Both the position numbers and the translations under genes were made by a program. Shown one piece after another: positions 1-8,919 of a DNA stretch of 64,000 nt. Source of the DNA: Methylococcaceae bacterium UBA6146 (GTDB taxonomy: Bacteria; Pseudomonadota; Gammaproteobacteria; Methylococcales; Methylomonadaceae); the NCBI GenBank assembly GCA_002422395.1, contig DIUY01000030.1, positions 139,474-203,473 on the forward strand, read 5' to 3'. Each line of letters starts with the position of its first letter. Position 1 is the first letter of the stretch. A model generated the notes under the pieces. The model made no database searches, had not been told where the DNA came from, and saw only the letters and a list, made by a program, of their open reading frames with translations.

Positions 1-182
1 CAGAAGCCAAGTATATTGATTGGCTTACCATCAAAGACCAGGCGCAAAGTGTCCTTGAAGATGTCGTGCGGATAAAATCACACCCGTTGGTGCCTTCGGA
101 CATCCCTGTTTACGGTTATATTTATGACGTCAAATCAGGACGGTTAATCGAAGTCCCTGAAGCGACAAACGCCGGAAAATAA
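1..182 (+). CDS. Beta-carbonic anhydrase, C-terminal fragment (5' end outside window)
   Basis: The open frame from base 3 gives 59 residues and a TAA stop. It ends in PVYGYIYDVKSGRLIEV and a short Ala/Gly/Lys tail, which closely resembles the C-terminus of bacterial beta-class (Can/CynT-like) carbonic anhydrases. These are zinc enzymes that interconvert CO2 and bicarbonate in the cytoplasm. The zinc ligands and active site lie upstream of the window, so the class rests on the tail alone. The gene converges on the next one. Confidence 0.75.
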   Translation, partial: EAKYIDWLTIKDQAQSVLEDVVRIKSHPLVPSDIPVYGYIYDVKSGRLIEVPEATNAGK

Positions 183-216
183 ACCTTAAGCGTTCAGCCA
201 GCAAAAACTGAACGCA

Positions 217-504
217 CTATTCTTTTGCTAGCCATTCTTCCAACGCGGCGATAATGCTTTTCGCCTGATCCTTGCTGGAAATATTGAATTTTGATTTCTG
301 CTGATATTCGCCGTTACGTTTTTGGTAGCGGCGGATAGTATATTTGTCAGGGCCATATTCTTCTTTGGCGCGGTTCCAATCTTGATACCGGTACATCACC
401 GTCGCCCACGCCCCTTTTGTAAGCACTTTTTTGTCCAGTTCCTTAACGGTTTCAATGCCCCCGTCTTCGTACTTTACTGTCAATTCGTCCACTGTTTCAG
501 CCAT
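217..504 (-). CDS. Conserved hypothetical small protein (95 aa)
   Basis: The 95-residue protein is charged and has no signal peptide or membrane segment. Its middle (KYTIRRYQKRNGEYQQKSKFNIS) looks like a short beta-hairpin pattern with alternating basic residues, followed by a C-terminal amphipathic helix. This layout faintly recalls the single-strand nucleic-acid-binding PC4/YdbC fold, but that is only a guess. It lies 24 bp downstream of the beta-propeller gene on the same strand, so it could be the last gene of that transcript. No function is assigned. Confidence 0.6.
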   Translation of the reverse strand: MAETVDELTVKYEDGGIETVKELDKKVLTKGAWATVMYRYQDWNRAKEEYGPDKYTIRRYQKRNGEYQQKSKFNISSKDQAKSIIAALEEWLAKE

Positions 505-528
505 AAGAGTCCACCTTAAATTTTATGT

Positions 529-1482
529 TTATCGGGCAATGAACTGCCCAAAAGCACGACTGCCTTCACCGGTCTTAATGGTGCTGACAACACGCAACGT
601 TCTCGCATCCAACACGGATACCGTACCATCAAACCAACTGGCGACATAAACATGCCGGTCATCAGTGTGCGTGCTGATACCCTCAGGTTTGTCGCCGACC
701 GGAATCAAACCAATCTCTTTCAAGCTGGCGGTGTCAATAACAGAGACCGACCCATCATCCTGGTTAGTCACCAACAACCGGCTGTCATTCAGTGCTAGCG
801 CAGCAGCATAAGGCAACATATTGACTTTTATGGTTGCAATGGCCCGCATCCGTGCCGTTTCTAAAACTGTGACATCATCGCTTTGCACGTTGGCGATATA
901 AAGACGCTCGCCCCTGCTATCAATGGTTAGGCCGAATGGGTGGGTGCCAACTGACGCGGTTTTTTTAACCGTAAAAGTGGCAAGATCAACCTTGGAAACT
1001 GAGTTATCAAGCCTGTTGGCGACATAGAGCCAATGATTGTCAGGACTGACTATCAGGCCTGAAGGCGACTGGCCAGCGGCAATAGTGGCAATAACTTTAA
1101 AATCACCGGCATCAACAACCGCCACGGTGTTGTCGTACCAGTCCGCGACATAAATCCTTTTGCCATCAGGGCTAACGGCAATGCCTAAAGCACCATCACT
1201 GACTTTAACCTTAGCGATAACCTCGCGTTTTTGGGTGTCCAACACAGCAAAGCCCTTTGCTTCAGGGGTGCTGATATAACAATACCGGCCATCAGGCGAA
1301 ACTGCCACGCCCGCAGGCTTTCCCTGCACAGCAACGGTATCCACCACCCTGCCCTGTGCCGTATCAATAATTGAAACGCTATCGCCTAACTGATTGCTGA
1401 TATAAGCAAAAGGCGTTGCAGCAAGCGGCAGAGAAAAAAAAGCTGTAGCAATCGCTACAGCTAGGTTTTTTAGATGAAACAC
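529..1482 (-). CDS. Exported YVTN/YncE-type beta-propeller protein
   Basis: The 317-residue protein has a signal peptide (hydrophobic residues about 5-22, AATPFA near the cleavage site). Six to seven repeats follow, of the form VSPDGxxxYVANxxDNTVSVIDTAT, the signature of YVTN/YncE-like beta-propellers. It is therefore periplasmic and probably a binding or scaffold protein. The start is GTG, with an AAGG-containing ribosome site about 9 bases before it. It begins 9 bp after the stop of the SRPBCC gene, so the two form an operon. In methylotrophs such propellers often accompany PQQ alcohol dehydrogenase functions; here that link is inferred from the MxaD-like neighbour. Confidence 0.85.
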   Translation of the reverse strand: MFHLKNLAVAIATAFFSLPLAATPFAYISNQLGDSVSIIDTAQGRVVDTVAVQGKPAGVAVSPDGRYCYISTPEAKGFAVLDTQKREVIAKVKVSDGALGIAVSPDGKRIYVADWYDNTVAVVDAGDFKVIATIAAGQSPSGLIVSPDNHWLYVANRLDNSVSKVDLATFTVKKTASVGTHPFGLTIDSRGERLYIANVQSDDVTVLETARMRAIATIKVNMLPYAAALALNDSRLLVTNQDDGSVSVIDTASLKEIGLIPVGDKPEGISTHTDDRHVYVASWFDGTVSVLDARTLRVVSTIKTGEGSRAFGQFIAR

Positions 1483-1491
1483 GCAGAAACC

Positions 1492-2055
1492 TTATTTTTC
1501 AGCCAAGGCCTTCAAATTTTCCAAGCCTGATTTAAAAATTGCCGCCACAGCTGAATTGGCCGCTTCTTCGTTCATTTCTTCAGGTGGGTTGTTGTTCATA
1601 TAAGCGCGGTAATAACCGGCTTTCCAAGAAACAACAGAGGTATCGCCTTTCGCTTCAACTTCAATGCTGGCTGCATAATTATCAACCGGCAAAACAGGCA
1701 CTTTTTCTTCCACACCCGAATGGGTAATGGTTTTTGCCGTACTCATCTCGGTAATTTTATACGCATAAGACATTTTTTTATCGTCGTGTTTTTTGAGTTC
1801 TTCGGTGATAGTGCCGCCATCTTGCAACGTCAATACCCGGATTGAACCTTTACTATTGCCCTTATCGGCTGTTGTGCTTTTAATGCCAGGCAGCCATGAC
1901 ATGTCGTCGTAATTTTTGATGATTGCCCAAACTTTTTCAGCAGGTGCATTAATGGTGATTTCTTGTTCCAACTTTTGGCGGACAGGGCCATGTGCATTGG
2001 CAATTACAGTAAAAAAGAACAGTAACGCTGAAACAATTAAGGTAATTTTCTTCAT
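1492..2055 (-). CDS. Periplasmic SRPBCC-family protein, MxaD-like
   Basis: The protein is 187 residues from the ATG at 2055. That start has a strong AGGAG site just upstream and begins a clean signal peptide (MKKITLIVSALLFFF to ANA). The mature part has the SRPBCC/polyketide-cyclase pattern (INAPAEKVWAIIKNYDDMSWLPG near residue 35) and ends in LENLKALAEK. MxaD, a periplasmic protein of the methanol dehydrogenase system, belongs to this group. A role near methanol oxidation is likely but not proven, because no mxaF or xoxF gene is in view. It is the first gene of a two-gene operon with the beta-propeller. A longer upstream reading lacks a ribosome site. Confidence 0.8.
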   Translation of the reverse strand: MKKITLIVSALLFFFTVIANAHGPVRQKLEQEITINAPAEKVWAIIKNYDDMSWLPGIKSTTADKGNSKGSIRVLTLQDGGTITEELKKHDDKKMSYAYKITEMSTAKTITHSGVEEKVPVLPVDNYAASIEVEAKGDTSVVSWKAGYYRAYMNNNPPEEMNEEAANSAVAAIFKSGLENLKALAEK

Positions 2056-2365
2056 ACTAACTCCTCGTGAGCTTATCAATAGTAAACGCGGCATTATATG
2101 ACAACTAGATGCCACAAGCACCAGTGTATTTAGGCAACTATGAATTTTGCATGAACTCCAGACCAACGCCACACAGCTATTTTAATGGCAGGCCGAAAAG
2201 AATATACGCTTTCCTAAGCCAGCCTTTATAAGCCCTTGGTCTAGCCCACAGGCTTTGGCTTTACTGAGTTTGGCAATTAAAGTAGACTGCTGGACAGCAA
2301 ATTATCAGGTCGGGGTAAAAGCCGCCCTGATGACTAATCAACCTTAAACGACACCACTTGTAACT
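2056..2365. other. Divergent intergenic region between the MxaD-like gene and glnS
   Basis: About 310 bp without a supported gene. It holds the ribosome site of the SRPBCC gene at its left edge and must contain two divergent promoters. An imperfect inverted repeat (ATCAGG ... CCTGAT) lies at about 2306-2332, some 35 bp before glnS. No riboswitch or operator was recognised. Confidence 0.4.
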
Positions 2366-4027
2366 ATGTCCACAAACGAAGCCCAATCCCCGGCAAATTT
2401 TATCCGCCATATCATTGACAACGACCTTAAAAACCACAAAAACAATGGCAATGTTGTCACCCGATTTCCCCCAGAGCCCAATGGCTATCTGCATATCGGC
2501 CATGCCAAATCAATCTGCCTTAATTTTGGTATTGCCGCCGAATATAATGGTGCCTGCAATTTGCGCTTCGATGACACCAACCCCGAAAAAGAAAGCGACG
2601 AATATGTGCAAGCCATCATGCGGGATGTTGAATGGCTAGGTTTCCAATGGCATGAACTGCGCCACGCCTCCGATTATTTTGAACAGCTTTATGACTATGC
2701 CGTGCAGCTCATCAAAGACGGCAAAGCTTATGTGGACAGCTCAACGCCCGAACAAATCCGCGCTTATCGCGGTACCTTGACAGAACCTGGCAAGGCAAGC
2801 CCCGACCGCAGCCGTTCCATCGAAGAAAACTTGGACTTGTTCACGCGGATGCGGGCCGGTGAATTCGCCGACGGGCACTATGTGCTGCGGGCAAAAATAG
2901 ACATGGCCTCGCCCAACATCAATATGCGTGACCCGACCATTTACCGTATCCGCCGTGTCCACCACCAACGCACGGGTGACAAATGGTGCATCTACCCGAT
3001 GTACGATTACACCCACTGCCTGTCCGATGCCATCGAAGGCATAACGCATTCTATCTGCACCTTGGAATTTGAAGACCACCGCCCCTTGTATGACTGGGTG
3101 CTGGACGAGCTGGAAACGCCGTGCCATCCGCAACAAATTGAATTTGCCCGTTTGCAGTTGGAATACACCATCGTCAGCAAGCGCAAACTCAACCAACTGG
3201 TCACCGAAAAACACGTCAACGGCTGGGACGACCCACGGATGCCGACCATTGCCGGATTACGCCGCGCCGGCGTCACGCCCGCCGCCATCCGCGATTTTTG
3301 CGAACGGATTGGCGTCACCAAAAAAGATGCCTGGATAGAAATGGCGGTGCTGGAAAACTGCATCCGCGAAGACCTGAACGAAAACGCCTTGCGGGCAATG
3401 GCGGTGCTGCAACCGTTGCGCGTCGTCATCGGCAACTATCCCGACGGGCAAACCGAAGCGTTGGAAGTTAGCAACCATCCGCAACGCCCCGAACTGGGCA
3501 AACGCCAAACCCCTTTCTCTAAAGTGATCTTAATCGAACAAGACGATTTTGCCGAAAACCCGCCGCCCAAATATAAGCGCCTGATCCAAGGCGGCGAAGT
3601 GCGTTTGCGCGGCTCTTACGTTATCCGCTGTGACGAAGTGGTTAAAGATGCCGAAGGCCGCATCATTGAATTGCGCTGTAGCTACGACCCCGACACCTTG
3701 GGCAAAAACCCCGAAGGCCGTAAAGTGAAAGGTGTTATCCATTGGGTCTCAGAAGCCCATTCCTTAACGGCTGAAGTGCGTTTATACAACCGCCTGTTCC
3801 GCTTGCCTAACCCAGATAATGAAGACAATTTTCTGACTGCGATAAACCCTGATTCCCTGGAAATACTCAATGGTTGCCGCGTTGAGGCCAGCCTAGCCGA
3901 AGCCGCTCCAGAAAGCCGTTACCAGTTTGAGCGGACGGGGTATTTCTGCGTTGACAAAGACAGCACTGACAGCAAAATGGTCTTTAACCGCACCGTGACA
4001 TTAAGGGAAAACTGGGTGAAAGATTAA
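2366..4027 (+). CDS. glnS: Glutaminyl-tRNA synthetase
   Basis: The 553-residue length matches GlnRS. It charges tRNA(Gln) with glutamine using ATP. The class I signature PPEPNGYLHIGHAKS is at residues 35-49, and the KMSKS-equivalent VSKRKL lies near residue 270. The LRFDDTNPEKE segment and C-terminal anticodon-binding beta-barrels are present. The IRRVHHQRTGDKWCIYPMYD-type core is typical of the GlnRS branch and separates it from GluRS. The gene stands alone on the plus strand. A small hairpin follows the stop. Confidence 0.97.
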   Translation: MSTNEAQSPANFIRHIIDNDLKNHKNNGNVVTRFPPEPNGYLHIGHAKSICLNFGIAAEYNGACNLRFDDTNPEKESDEYVQAIMRDVEWLGFQWHELRHASDYFEQLYDYAVQLIKDGKAYVDSSTPEQIRAYRGTLTEPGKASPDRSRSIEENLDLFTRMRAGEFADGHYVLRAKIDMASPNINMRDPTIYRIRRVHHQRTGDKWCIYPMYDYTHCLSDAIEGITHSICTLEFEDHRPLYDWVLDELETPCHPQQIEFARLQLEYTIVSKRKLNQLVTEKHVNGWDDPRMPTIAGLRRAGVTPAAIRDFCERIGVTKKDAWIEMAVLENCIREDLNENALRAMAVLQPLRVVIGNYPDGQTEALEVSNHPQRPELGKRQTPFSKVILIEQDDFAENPPPKYKRLIQGGEVRLRGSYVIRCDEVVKDAEGRIIELRCSYDPDTLGKNPEGRKVKGVIHWVSEAHSLTAEVRLYNRLFRLPNPDNEDNFLTAINPDSLEILNGCRVEASLAEAAPESRYQFERTGYFCVDKDSTDSKMVFNRTVTLRENWVKD

Positions 4028-4280
4028 ACGGCGGTAGGTTAGCACGAGGAGCTAACCCTTTATGCCCCAGAGGGTGCAACGCATCGAGGCGGTAAATGTT
4101 GGGGTTCATGCTTCACCCCAACCTATCGGGCTGTATTTTGAAATAAATCCGGCACAAAAAAATTATCGAGAAATTTGGCAGATACCCACACAGAAATGCC
4201 CTGTTAGGGCGGGTTTCAATCCAAGAAGAGATTGCGTTTTTAAAGCTGCCAAGTTCGGGGTTTTAAAAACTGTAGCTGCA
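4028..4280. repeat. Gene-free region with stacked short palindromes
   Basis: Between the convergent glnS and tatC. It contains a hairpin GGTTAGC-N7-GCTAACC at 4037-4057, which may end glnS. A second, ACCCT-N11-AGGGT, is followed by GCAAC at 4055-4080. A third, GTTGGGGT-N9-ACCCCAAC, lies near 4098-4122. The middle one recurs as an identical 26-bp stretch at 38396-38421, so at least part of this region is a dispersed repeat. Open frames here read through these palindromes and look non-coding. Confidence 0.6.
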
Positions 4281-5057
4281 TCAATCTTGATTTTCGGAAG
4301 GCAAGCAATCACCTTCATAGTCTTTGTTTCGGACGAAAAAGCGCGAAAACAGCAAGCCCACTTCAAACAGCAACCACATCGGAATGGCCAGCAAAGTTTG
4401 GGAAATGGCATCCGGCGGGGTCAACAACATGCCAATGGTAAAAGCGCCAACGATCACATATGGGCGTTGTTCAGCGAGGGCTTTCGGCGTTGCCAAACCC
4501 GTCCAGACCAAGACAATAGTGAAAATGGGCACTTCAAAACAAACCCCGAAGGCAAAAAACAGGGTCAGGACAAAATCCAAGTATTTGTTGATATCGGTCA
4601 TCACCGCCACGCCGGTGGGTGCGGCCGCAGTTAAAAAACCGAACACTAGGGGGAACACGACAAAATAGGCGAAGGCCGCCCCCAGATAAAACAAAAAAGT
4701 GCTGGCCACCAATAATGGCAGCATCAACCGGCGTTCGCGCCGATAGAGGCCGGGGGCGACAAACGCCCAAAGCTGGTACAAGATCACCGGGACAGAAATA
4801 AAAACTGCCACCACCAAAGCCAGTTTGAACGGGGTGAAAAACGGCGATGCCACATCGATGGCGATCATAGTGCTATTGGCGGGCATGTGCTTCAACAAGG
4901 GGCCTGCCAGTAGCGTGTAAATTTCGTTGGCATAAGCGGCTAAACCGCTAAATACCACCAACACGCATAAGACCACTTTTAGCAAACGGTCACGCAGCTC
5001 CACCAAATGGCTGATGAACGGCTGCTCTTTGGGGTCGTGGACGTTATTCGGTTTCAT
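4281..5057 (-). CDS. tatC: Sec-independent translocase subunit TatC
   Basis: TatC is the multispanning inner-membrane receptor for twin-arginine signal peptides. The 258-residue protein starts near EQPFISHLVELRDRLL, the conserved TatC N-terminus, and has six predicted hydrophobic segments. SPFFTPFKLA and LLTPPDAISQ are also family hallmarks. I chose the ATG at 5057, which overlaps the end of tatB by 14 bp and is translationally coupled. A longer reading to 5099 adds residues not normally seen in TatC and has no better ribosome site. It is the third gene of tatA-tatB-tatC. Confidence 0.95.
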   Translation of the reverse strand: MKPNNVHDPKEQPFISHLVELRDRLLKVVLCVLVVFSGLAAYANEIYTLLAGPLLKHMPANSTMIAIDVASPFFTPFKLALVVAVFISVPVILYQLWAFVAPGLYRRERRLMLPLLVASTFLFYLGAAFAYFVVFPLVFGFLTAAAPTGVAVMTDINKYLDFVLTLFFAFGVCFEVPIFTIVLVWTGLATPKALAEQRPYVIVGAFTIGMLLTPPDAISQTLLAIPMWLLFEVGLLFSRFFVRNKDYEGDCLPSENQD

Positions 5058-5373
5058 GCGGGGACTTTTTAAGATTGGGTTTTGCAGGCTCACGCACATT
5101 TTGCAGCGAAGAATTTATGTCCGCAACCGATTCATTCATTTCGTTGAGGGCCTGATGGTATTCATCCAAACCGGTTTGTTCTTTCATCAGCTGGCGCATT
5201 TCTTCCACTTGCAACTCATGGCGGATTTCCGCTTTGACGCTGGTGACCATCTTTTGCAACTTGCCCACCCAGAAACCCGCGAGCCGGGCCACTTTTGGCA
5301 AGCGTTCGGGGCCTATCACCAATAAGCTGACAAGGCCTAACATCATCAATTCAGTAAAGCCTATTTCAAACAT
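5044..5373 (-). CDS. tatB: Sec-independent translocase subunit TatB
   Basis: TatB partners TatC in binding Tat substrates. The 109-residue protein has the N-terminal MFEIGFTELMMLGLVSLLVI membrane helix with the conserved Glu at position 8. The following GPERLPKVAR motif and a charged amphipathic helix complete the family pattern. It begins 5 bp after tatA ends and overlaps tatC at its 3' end. The length and the E8/GPERLP signature separate it from TatA. Confidence 0.95.
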   Translation of the reverse strand: MFEIGFTELMMLGLVSLLVIGPERLPKVARLAGFWVGKLQKMVTSVKAEIRHELQVEEMRQLMKEQTGLDEYHQALNEMNESVADINSSLQNVREPAKPNLKKSPHETE

Positions 5374-5378
5374 AAGCG

Positions 5379-5606
5379 TTAAACTTGGGTGTCAGACTTT
5401 TCCGTCTGTTTCTCGGCCAATTCGCTATCGGCAGTATTGCCGCTGTTATTTTCAAGGTTTTTTTCTTCCTCGCTGGACTTGACTGCTGTCCGGAAGTTTT
5501 TGATGGCATCACCCAAATCCGTACCCACATTGCGTAAGCGTTTGGTACCAAAGACAATGATGATGATGACCAATAGGATCAATAATTGTGTGACGCTAAT
5601 TCCCAT
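5379..5606 (-). CDS. tatA: Sec-independent translocase subunit TatA
   Basis: TatA forms the protein-conducting oligomer of the Tat pathway. The 75-residue protein has the short N-terminal helix (MGISVTQLLILLVIIIIVFG), then TKRLRNVGTDLGDAIKNFR, the conserved amphipathic helix, and an acidic polar tail. An AGGAGAA-type ribosome site lies just upstream of 5606. It sits 31 bp downstream of hisE, in the hisE-tatABC order common in proteobacteria. Confidence 0.95.
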   Translation of the reverse strand: MGISVTQLLILLVIIIIVFGTKRLRNVGTDLGDAIKNFRTAVKSSEEEKNLENNSGNTADSELAEKQTEKSDTQV

Positions 5607-5637
5607 AACGGTTCTCCTAATTTTGATTAATTGTTAT

Positions 5638-5961
5638 TTACTGTTTGTTAGCACGTTGGGCTTTCTCGTCTAAACCCGACAAACTAAAGCGCCGTTGCAA
5701 TTCTTGCAAGACATCATTGGGATGCAACCCTTGGTGCGCCAGCAAGACTAGGCGTTGAAACCATAAGTCTGCCGTTTCATAAATGCTTTGCCCTTTGTCA
5801 CCGTTTTTGGCGGCAATCACGGTTTCAGTCGCTTCCTCACCGATTTTTTTTACGATGGCATCCAAGCCTTTCCCATACAAACTGGCGACATAGGACTTGT
5901 CGGCAGATTGTTGCTTACGGTCTTCCAAAACTTGGGCAAGTTGTGTCAGCGTGTTATCCAT
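5638..5961 (-). CDS. hisE: Phosphoribosyl-ATP diphosphatase
   Basis: HisE hydrolyses phosphoribosyl-ATP to phosphoribosyl-AMP in the second step of histidine biosynthesis. The 107-residue protein carries the MazG-like/HisE core: SYVASLYGKGLDAIVKKIGEEATE near residues 23-46, with the metal-binding EExxE glutamates, and ETADLWFQRLVLLA. It is a stand-alone HisE, not fused to HisI, and hisI is not in the window. It leads the tat operon; the association is positional, not functional. Confidence 0.94.
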   Translation of the reverse strand: MDNTLTQLAQVLEDRKQQSADKSYVASLYGKGLDAIVKKIGEEATETVIAAKNGDKGQSIYETADLWFQRLVLLAHQGLHPNDVLQELQRRFSLSGLDEKAQRANKQ

Positions 5962-6115
5962 AGCATCTTTACCTTAAATTATTCGGCACGGGGTGGGTAT
6001 TGTAATGGAAATTAATAGAAATCCCATTGGTAAAGACAGTATCGCGGCTAACCCAAACCAAACCCGATTTAATCCAGCAGAGTCAGCCAAGCAACTTAGG
6101 GCTGGAAGTTGAGAA

Positions 6116-6138
6116 GGGCGGGCCGTTGTGGCCCGCCC
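6116..6138 (-). terminator. Strong hairpin downstream of the PhoX gene
   Basis: A perfect 9-bp inverted repeat, GGGCGGGCC and GGCCCGCCC, with a 5-base loop, lies 27 bp beyond the PhoX stop. In the direction of transcription it is followed by TTCTC rather than a clean run of T, so it may be a terminator or an mRNA 3'-end stabiliser. Confidence 0.6.
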
Positions 6139-6164
6139 CGTTTGACAACGCTTAAGCGGAAACC

Positions 6165-8468
6165 TTAAGCGCCGATGATGCCGCCGTCTTCACGAGTGAT
6201 GACGACCACAGACGAACGTGGCCGCGAAACACCAGGGGTGTTAGGCAACGGTTGACCCGCCGAATTCTGAGTGAACTGGGATTGCGGCCAGTTACTGTAT
6301 TGGGAGGGATTGCTGGCAGGCGAATCTTCGCCAGGATGTTGGATACCAACAAACATCGTTTTACCGTCTGGCGTGTTAACAACACCAGTGACTTCGCAAT
6401 GCGCTGGGCCCGTCAAGAAACGGCGCACTTGCTTGGTGTTAGGATCGGCGCAAGCCATGCAGTTGGCACCGATATTGACCCAATCGCCGGCAGCGTTGCC
6501 CGCTTGGTCGGTTTGTACCCACATACGCCCAAACTGGTCGAACCACAAACCATCTGGTGCACCCAAATCGGCACTGCCGTTAGGTCTGTCGGCGATGTTG
6601 CCGACATAACCGACACCGGACAAGTCGGTTGGGGTGTAGCTGCCACCCAAAGTTTTGGTGGTTTTGGCATCGCCGCAAAATACGAAGATATCCCATTCAA
6701 ACGCTTCAGCAGTGACAACATTACCGTCTTCGCGCCAACGGATGATATGGCCATAATCGTTGTCAGGGCGTGGGTTAGCCAAGTCAACGGGTGGGTTGGC
6801 TGAACCCGCTCCGGTAGTACCATCAGCTTTATTGACGGAAACAGGGGTATTGCCACGGCGGCTGTTGTTGGTCAGCGTACAATACAGCTCAAGAGGACGT
6901 CTGTCGTTGTAAGTTTGATAACTACCACCGGTTTCTTCGTTGAAGTAAGTGCGTAACGCAGTCCATTCTGGGCGATCCATCATGGTGGCGCCAACTGCAT
7001 CGGCCGCTTGGCGGGTTTTAATAAGGATCAAGGCTTGCACTTCGGCGTCCGTATCAGCCTTAAAACTTGGCAAGTCACGCAAACGTGCTTTTTCGCCTGG
7101 AGCGCCTTCTTTATCGATGACAGTCAGAGTGTCTGGCACCAACGCTAACCATTGACCGCGGAAAGAGCCGGCTTTTTCTCCAGGAGTGCTATCGAAACGT
7201 GCAACATACAAGGTGCCATTGTCAAGCAAATTACGGTTGGCTCTGGCGTTGTTTGGCGAGAAAGCCTTAGCGCAAACAAATTTGTAGATGTATTCGTTGC
7301 GTTCGTCATCGCCCATGTAAAAAGCGACACGGTTGCCTTTGCTGACGGCCACTTGCGCGCTTTCGTGCTTAAAACGGCCCATTGAGGTGCGCTTGACCGG
7401 TGCGCTGTCTGGATTAAACGGGTCGATTTCCACCACCCAGCCAAACAGGTTGGGTTCCAGCGGGTTGTTGTCTGCGTTAAAGCGCGGGTCAACTTCATGC
7501 CAGCGGTAGCCGAAACCAGTGGTGCTGATACCGTAACGGCTGTTGCCTTTAAGGATTTCGCCTTTTTGGTCAAAGAATTCGTCGCCCATTTCATCGCCGC
7601 TGGTGGGCGCAGCAAAATAACCGTTCCAGTTCTCTTCGCAAGTCAGGTAAGTGCCCCAAGGCGTGTAGCCGTGAGCGCAGTTGTTCAATGTGCCATAAGC
7701 GGTAAAGCCGTCGTTTAAGCCAATTTCAGCGGCAGTCGCCATGTCGAATTTTTTAGATTTCATCAACGCATGACCAGCGGCAGGGCCGGACACGCGTGTC
7801 ATGGTGTTGCCAGTAATACGGCGGCCATAGCGCGAATTTCTTTTGACTTTCCAGTTACCTCTTAATTTGGCGACATGGGAAATAGAAACACCATGGGCAG
7901 CTTGAGATTTGCGAACTTTTTCTAAGGTGACACCGGCACCGCCGCCTAAGCCTTCAGCGCCGTGCAAAATGTCTTCATGAGTGTATTCATGGTTGACGCA
8001 CAACAAGCCTTCGGTGTTGGACACGCCAAAGCCTAACTGAGGCATAGCGAAAAAATGCATACCGTCGTGGTGCATGCCCACTTGCATGGCTTGGGCGTTG
8101 GCATCTTGGCTAGCATCTTCTTGCCAATCAGGTGCACCCTGCATGATCGGGTCGCCCCAAGCATGTAGGATTTCAACTTTGTAACCAGCAGGTACAGTTA
8201 CGGCATCGGCAACTGGAGCCAAGCTAGGTGGGATGCTGTCAAAACCGATGCCGTCGAAGCCGTTTCTTGGGTTTAACGGCGCAGCTTCAACAGAATTGAC
8301 GATACCACTCATGGTCACGCCACCAATGGCGGACAACACAGAAGCGCTCACCGTGGTTTGCATAAAGCGGCGGCGGCTTAAGTCAGTGTTTTCAATGACA
8401 TCAAGGATGGATTCGTTACCTGATGCATTCAGGCTTTGGTCGTTTTTAGGGTGGTTTATGCCTTTCAT
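6165..8468 (-). CDS. PhoX-family (DUF839) Tat-exported phosphatase
   Basis: The 767-residue protein has a twin-arginine signal peptide. SRRRFMQ lies at residues 31-37, followed by a moderately hydrophobic stretch ending near SVEAA. The mature part is a PhoX/DUF839 domain: LLCVNHEYTHED (calcium/iron ligand region), NCAHGYTPWGTYLTCEENWNG, and a C-terminal GPAHCEVTGV ... GIQHPGE. PhoX enzymes are periplasmic or secreted Ca/Fe phosphomonoesterases that release phosphate. The ATG at 8468 is preferred because it has a GGAG site about 10 bases before it; an in-frame start at 8570 does not. The Tat genes lie close by. A possible Pho box lies upstream. Confidence 0.9.
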   Translation of the reverse strand: MKGINHPKNDQSLNASGNESILDVIENTDLSRRRFMQTTVSASVLSAIGGVTMSGIVNSVEAAPLNPRNGFDGIGFDSIPPSLAPVADAVTVPAGYKVEILHAWGDPIMQGAPDWQEDASQDANAQAMQVGMHHDGMHFFAMPQLGFGVSNTEGLLCVNHEYTHEDILHGAEGLGGGAGVTLEKVRKSQAAHGVSISHVAKLRGNWKVKRNSRYGRRITGNTMTRVSGPAAGHALMKSKKFDMATAAEIGLNDGFTAYGTLNNCAHGYTPWGTYLTCEENWNGYFAAPTSGDEMGDEFFDQKGEILKGNSRYGISTTGFGYRWHEVDPRFNADNNPLEPNLFGWVVEIDPFNPDSAPVKRTSMGRFKHESAQVAVSKGNRVAFYMGDDERNEYIYKFVCAKAFSPNNARANRNLLDNGTLYVARFDSTPGEKAGSFRGQWLALVPDTLTVIDKEGAPGEKARLRDLPSFKADTDAEVQALILIKTRQAADAVGATMMDRPEWTALRTYFNEETGGSYQTYNDRRPLELYCTLTNNSRRGNTPVSVNKADGTTGAGSANPPVDLANPRPDNDYGHIIRWREDGNVVTAEAFEWDIFVFCGDAKTTKTLGGSYTPTDLSGVGYVGNIADRPNGSADLGAPDGLWFDQFGRMWVQTDQAGNAAGDWVNIGANCMACADPNTKQVRRFLTGPAHCEVTGVVNTPDGKTMFVGIQHPGEDSPASNPSQYSNWPQSQFTQNSAGQPLPNTPGVSRPRSSVVVITREDGGIIGA

Positions 8469-8575
8469 TTGAAATGACTCCAATCGTTGTGTGGCAATTA
8501 AAATAATGACCTCGGTTGCGGCAAAGATTTTGCCTACAATGTTTGCCGAAACGCCCTTAAGGGCAGGCATAAGCT

Positions 8576-8593
8576 AAAACATGAATATGACAG
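8576..8593 (-). promoter_or_regulatory. Candidate Pho box upstream of the PhoX gene
   Basis: On the minus strand, CTGTCAT is followed after 4 bases by ATGTTTT. The first half matches the PhoB half-site exactly; the second matches 4 of 7. The 11-bp period is right and the site lies about 110-125 bp before the PhoX start. Control by phosphate starvation would fit the product, but one half-site is weak. Confidence 0.3.
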
Positions 8594-8919
8594 TTCGGTG
8601 AAATAAGCCAAATAATCGGTTTGAAGTTGTCTGCAGCAAACTACCGATGTTAGCAAGGCTATTATTGGGAGGGTTACAATTGGGCGGTTTTTAGAGGTTT
8701 ATTTTGAACCGAATAGAAAGGCTGAGCTACAACTTAACAACCACCTGCTGAAAGCAGGTGGGTTAGCGGGGGGATACAAAGGACTAAAGTCCGCCCACAT
8801 CTTATCCCGCGCTGTCGAGTTGTTTTTTTGAGCCTTCAGTTGTTATTTGTTTCATTCCAATACAACTTAATGCAGTTTGACGAATATAAATTATTTAGCA
8901 GAAGCTGGTTAAAATTTTT
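8594..8919. other. Intergenic region with small hairpins (PhoX-panC)
   Basis: No gene is supported here. Two clean hairpins stand out: CCACCTGCT-N3-AGCAGGTGG at 8741-8761 and GGACTAAAGTCC at 8781-8792. The first resembles hairpins at the ends of IS200/IS605-type elements or RAYT-mobilised repeats, but no transposase frame is attached. The region is bounded on the right by a miniature element. Confidence 0.4.

Noticed and set aside
4062..4634. 190-residue plus-strand frame
   Set aside because: It starts in a repeat and then lies antisense to tatC; no protein-like pattern.
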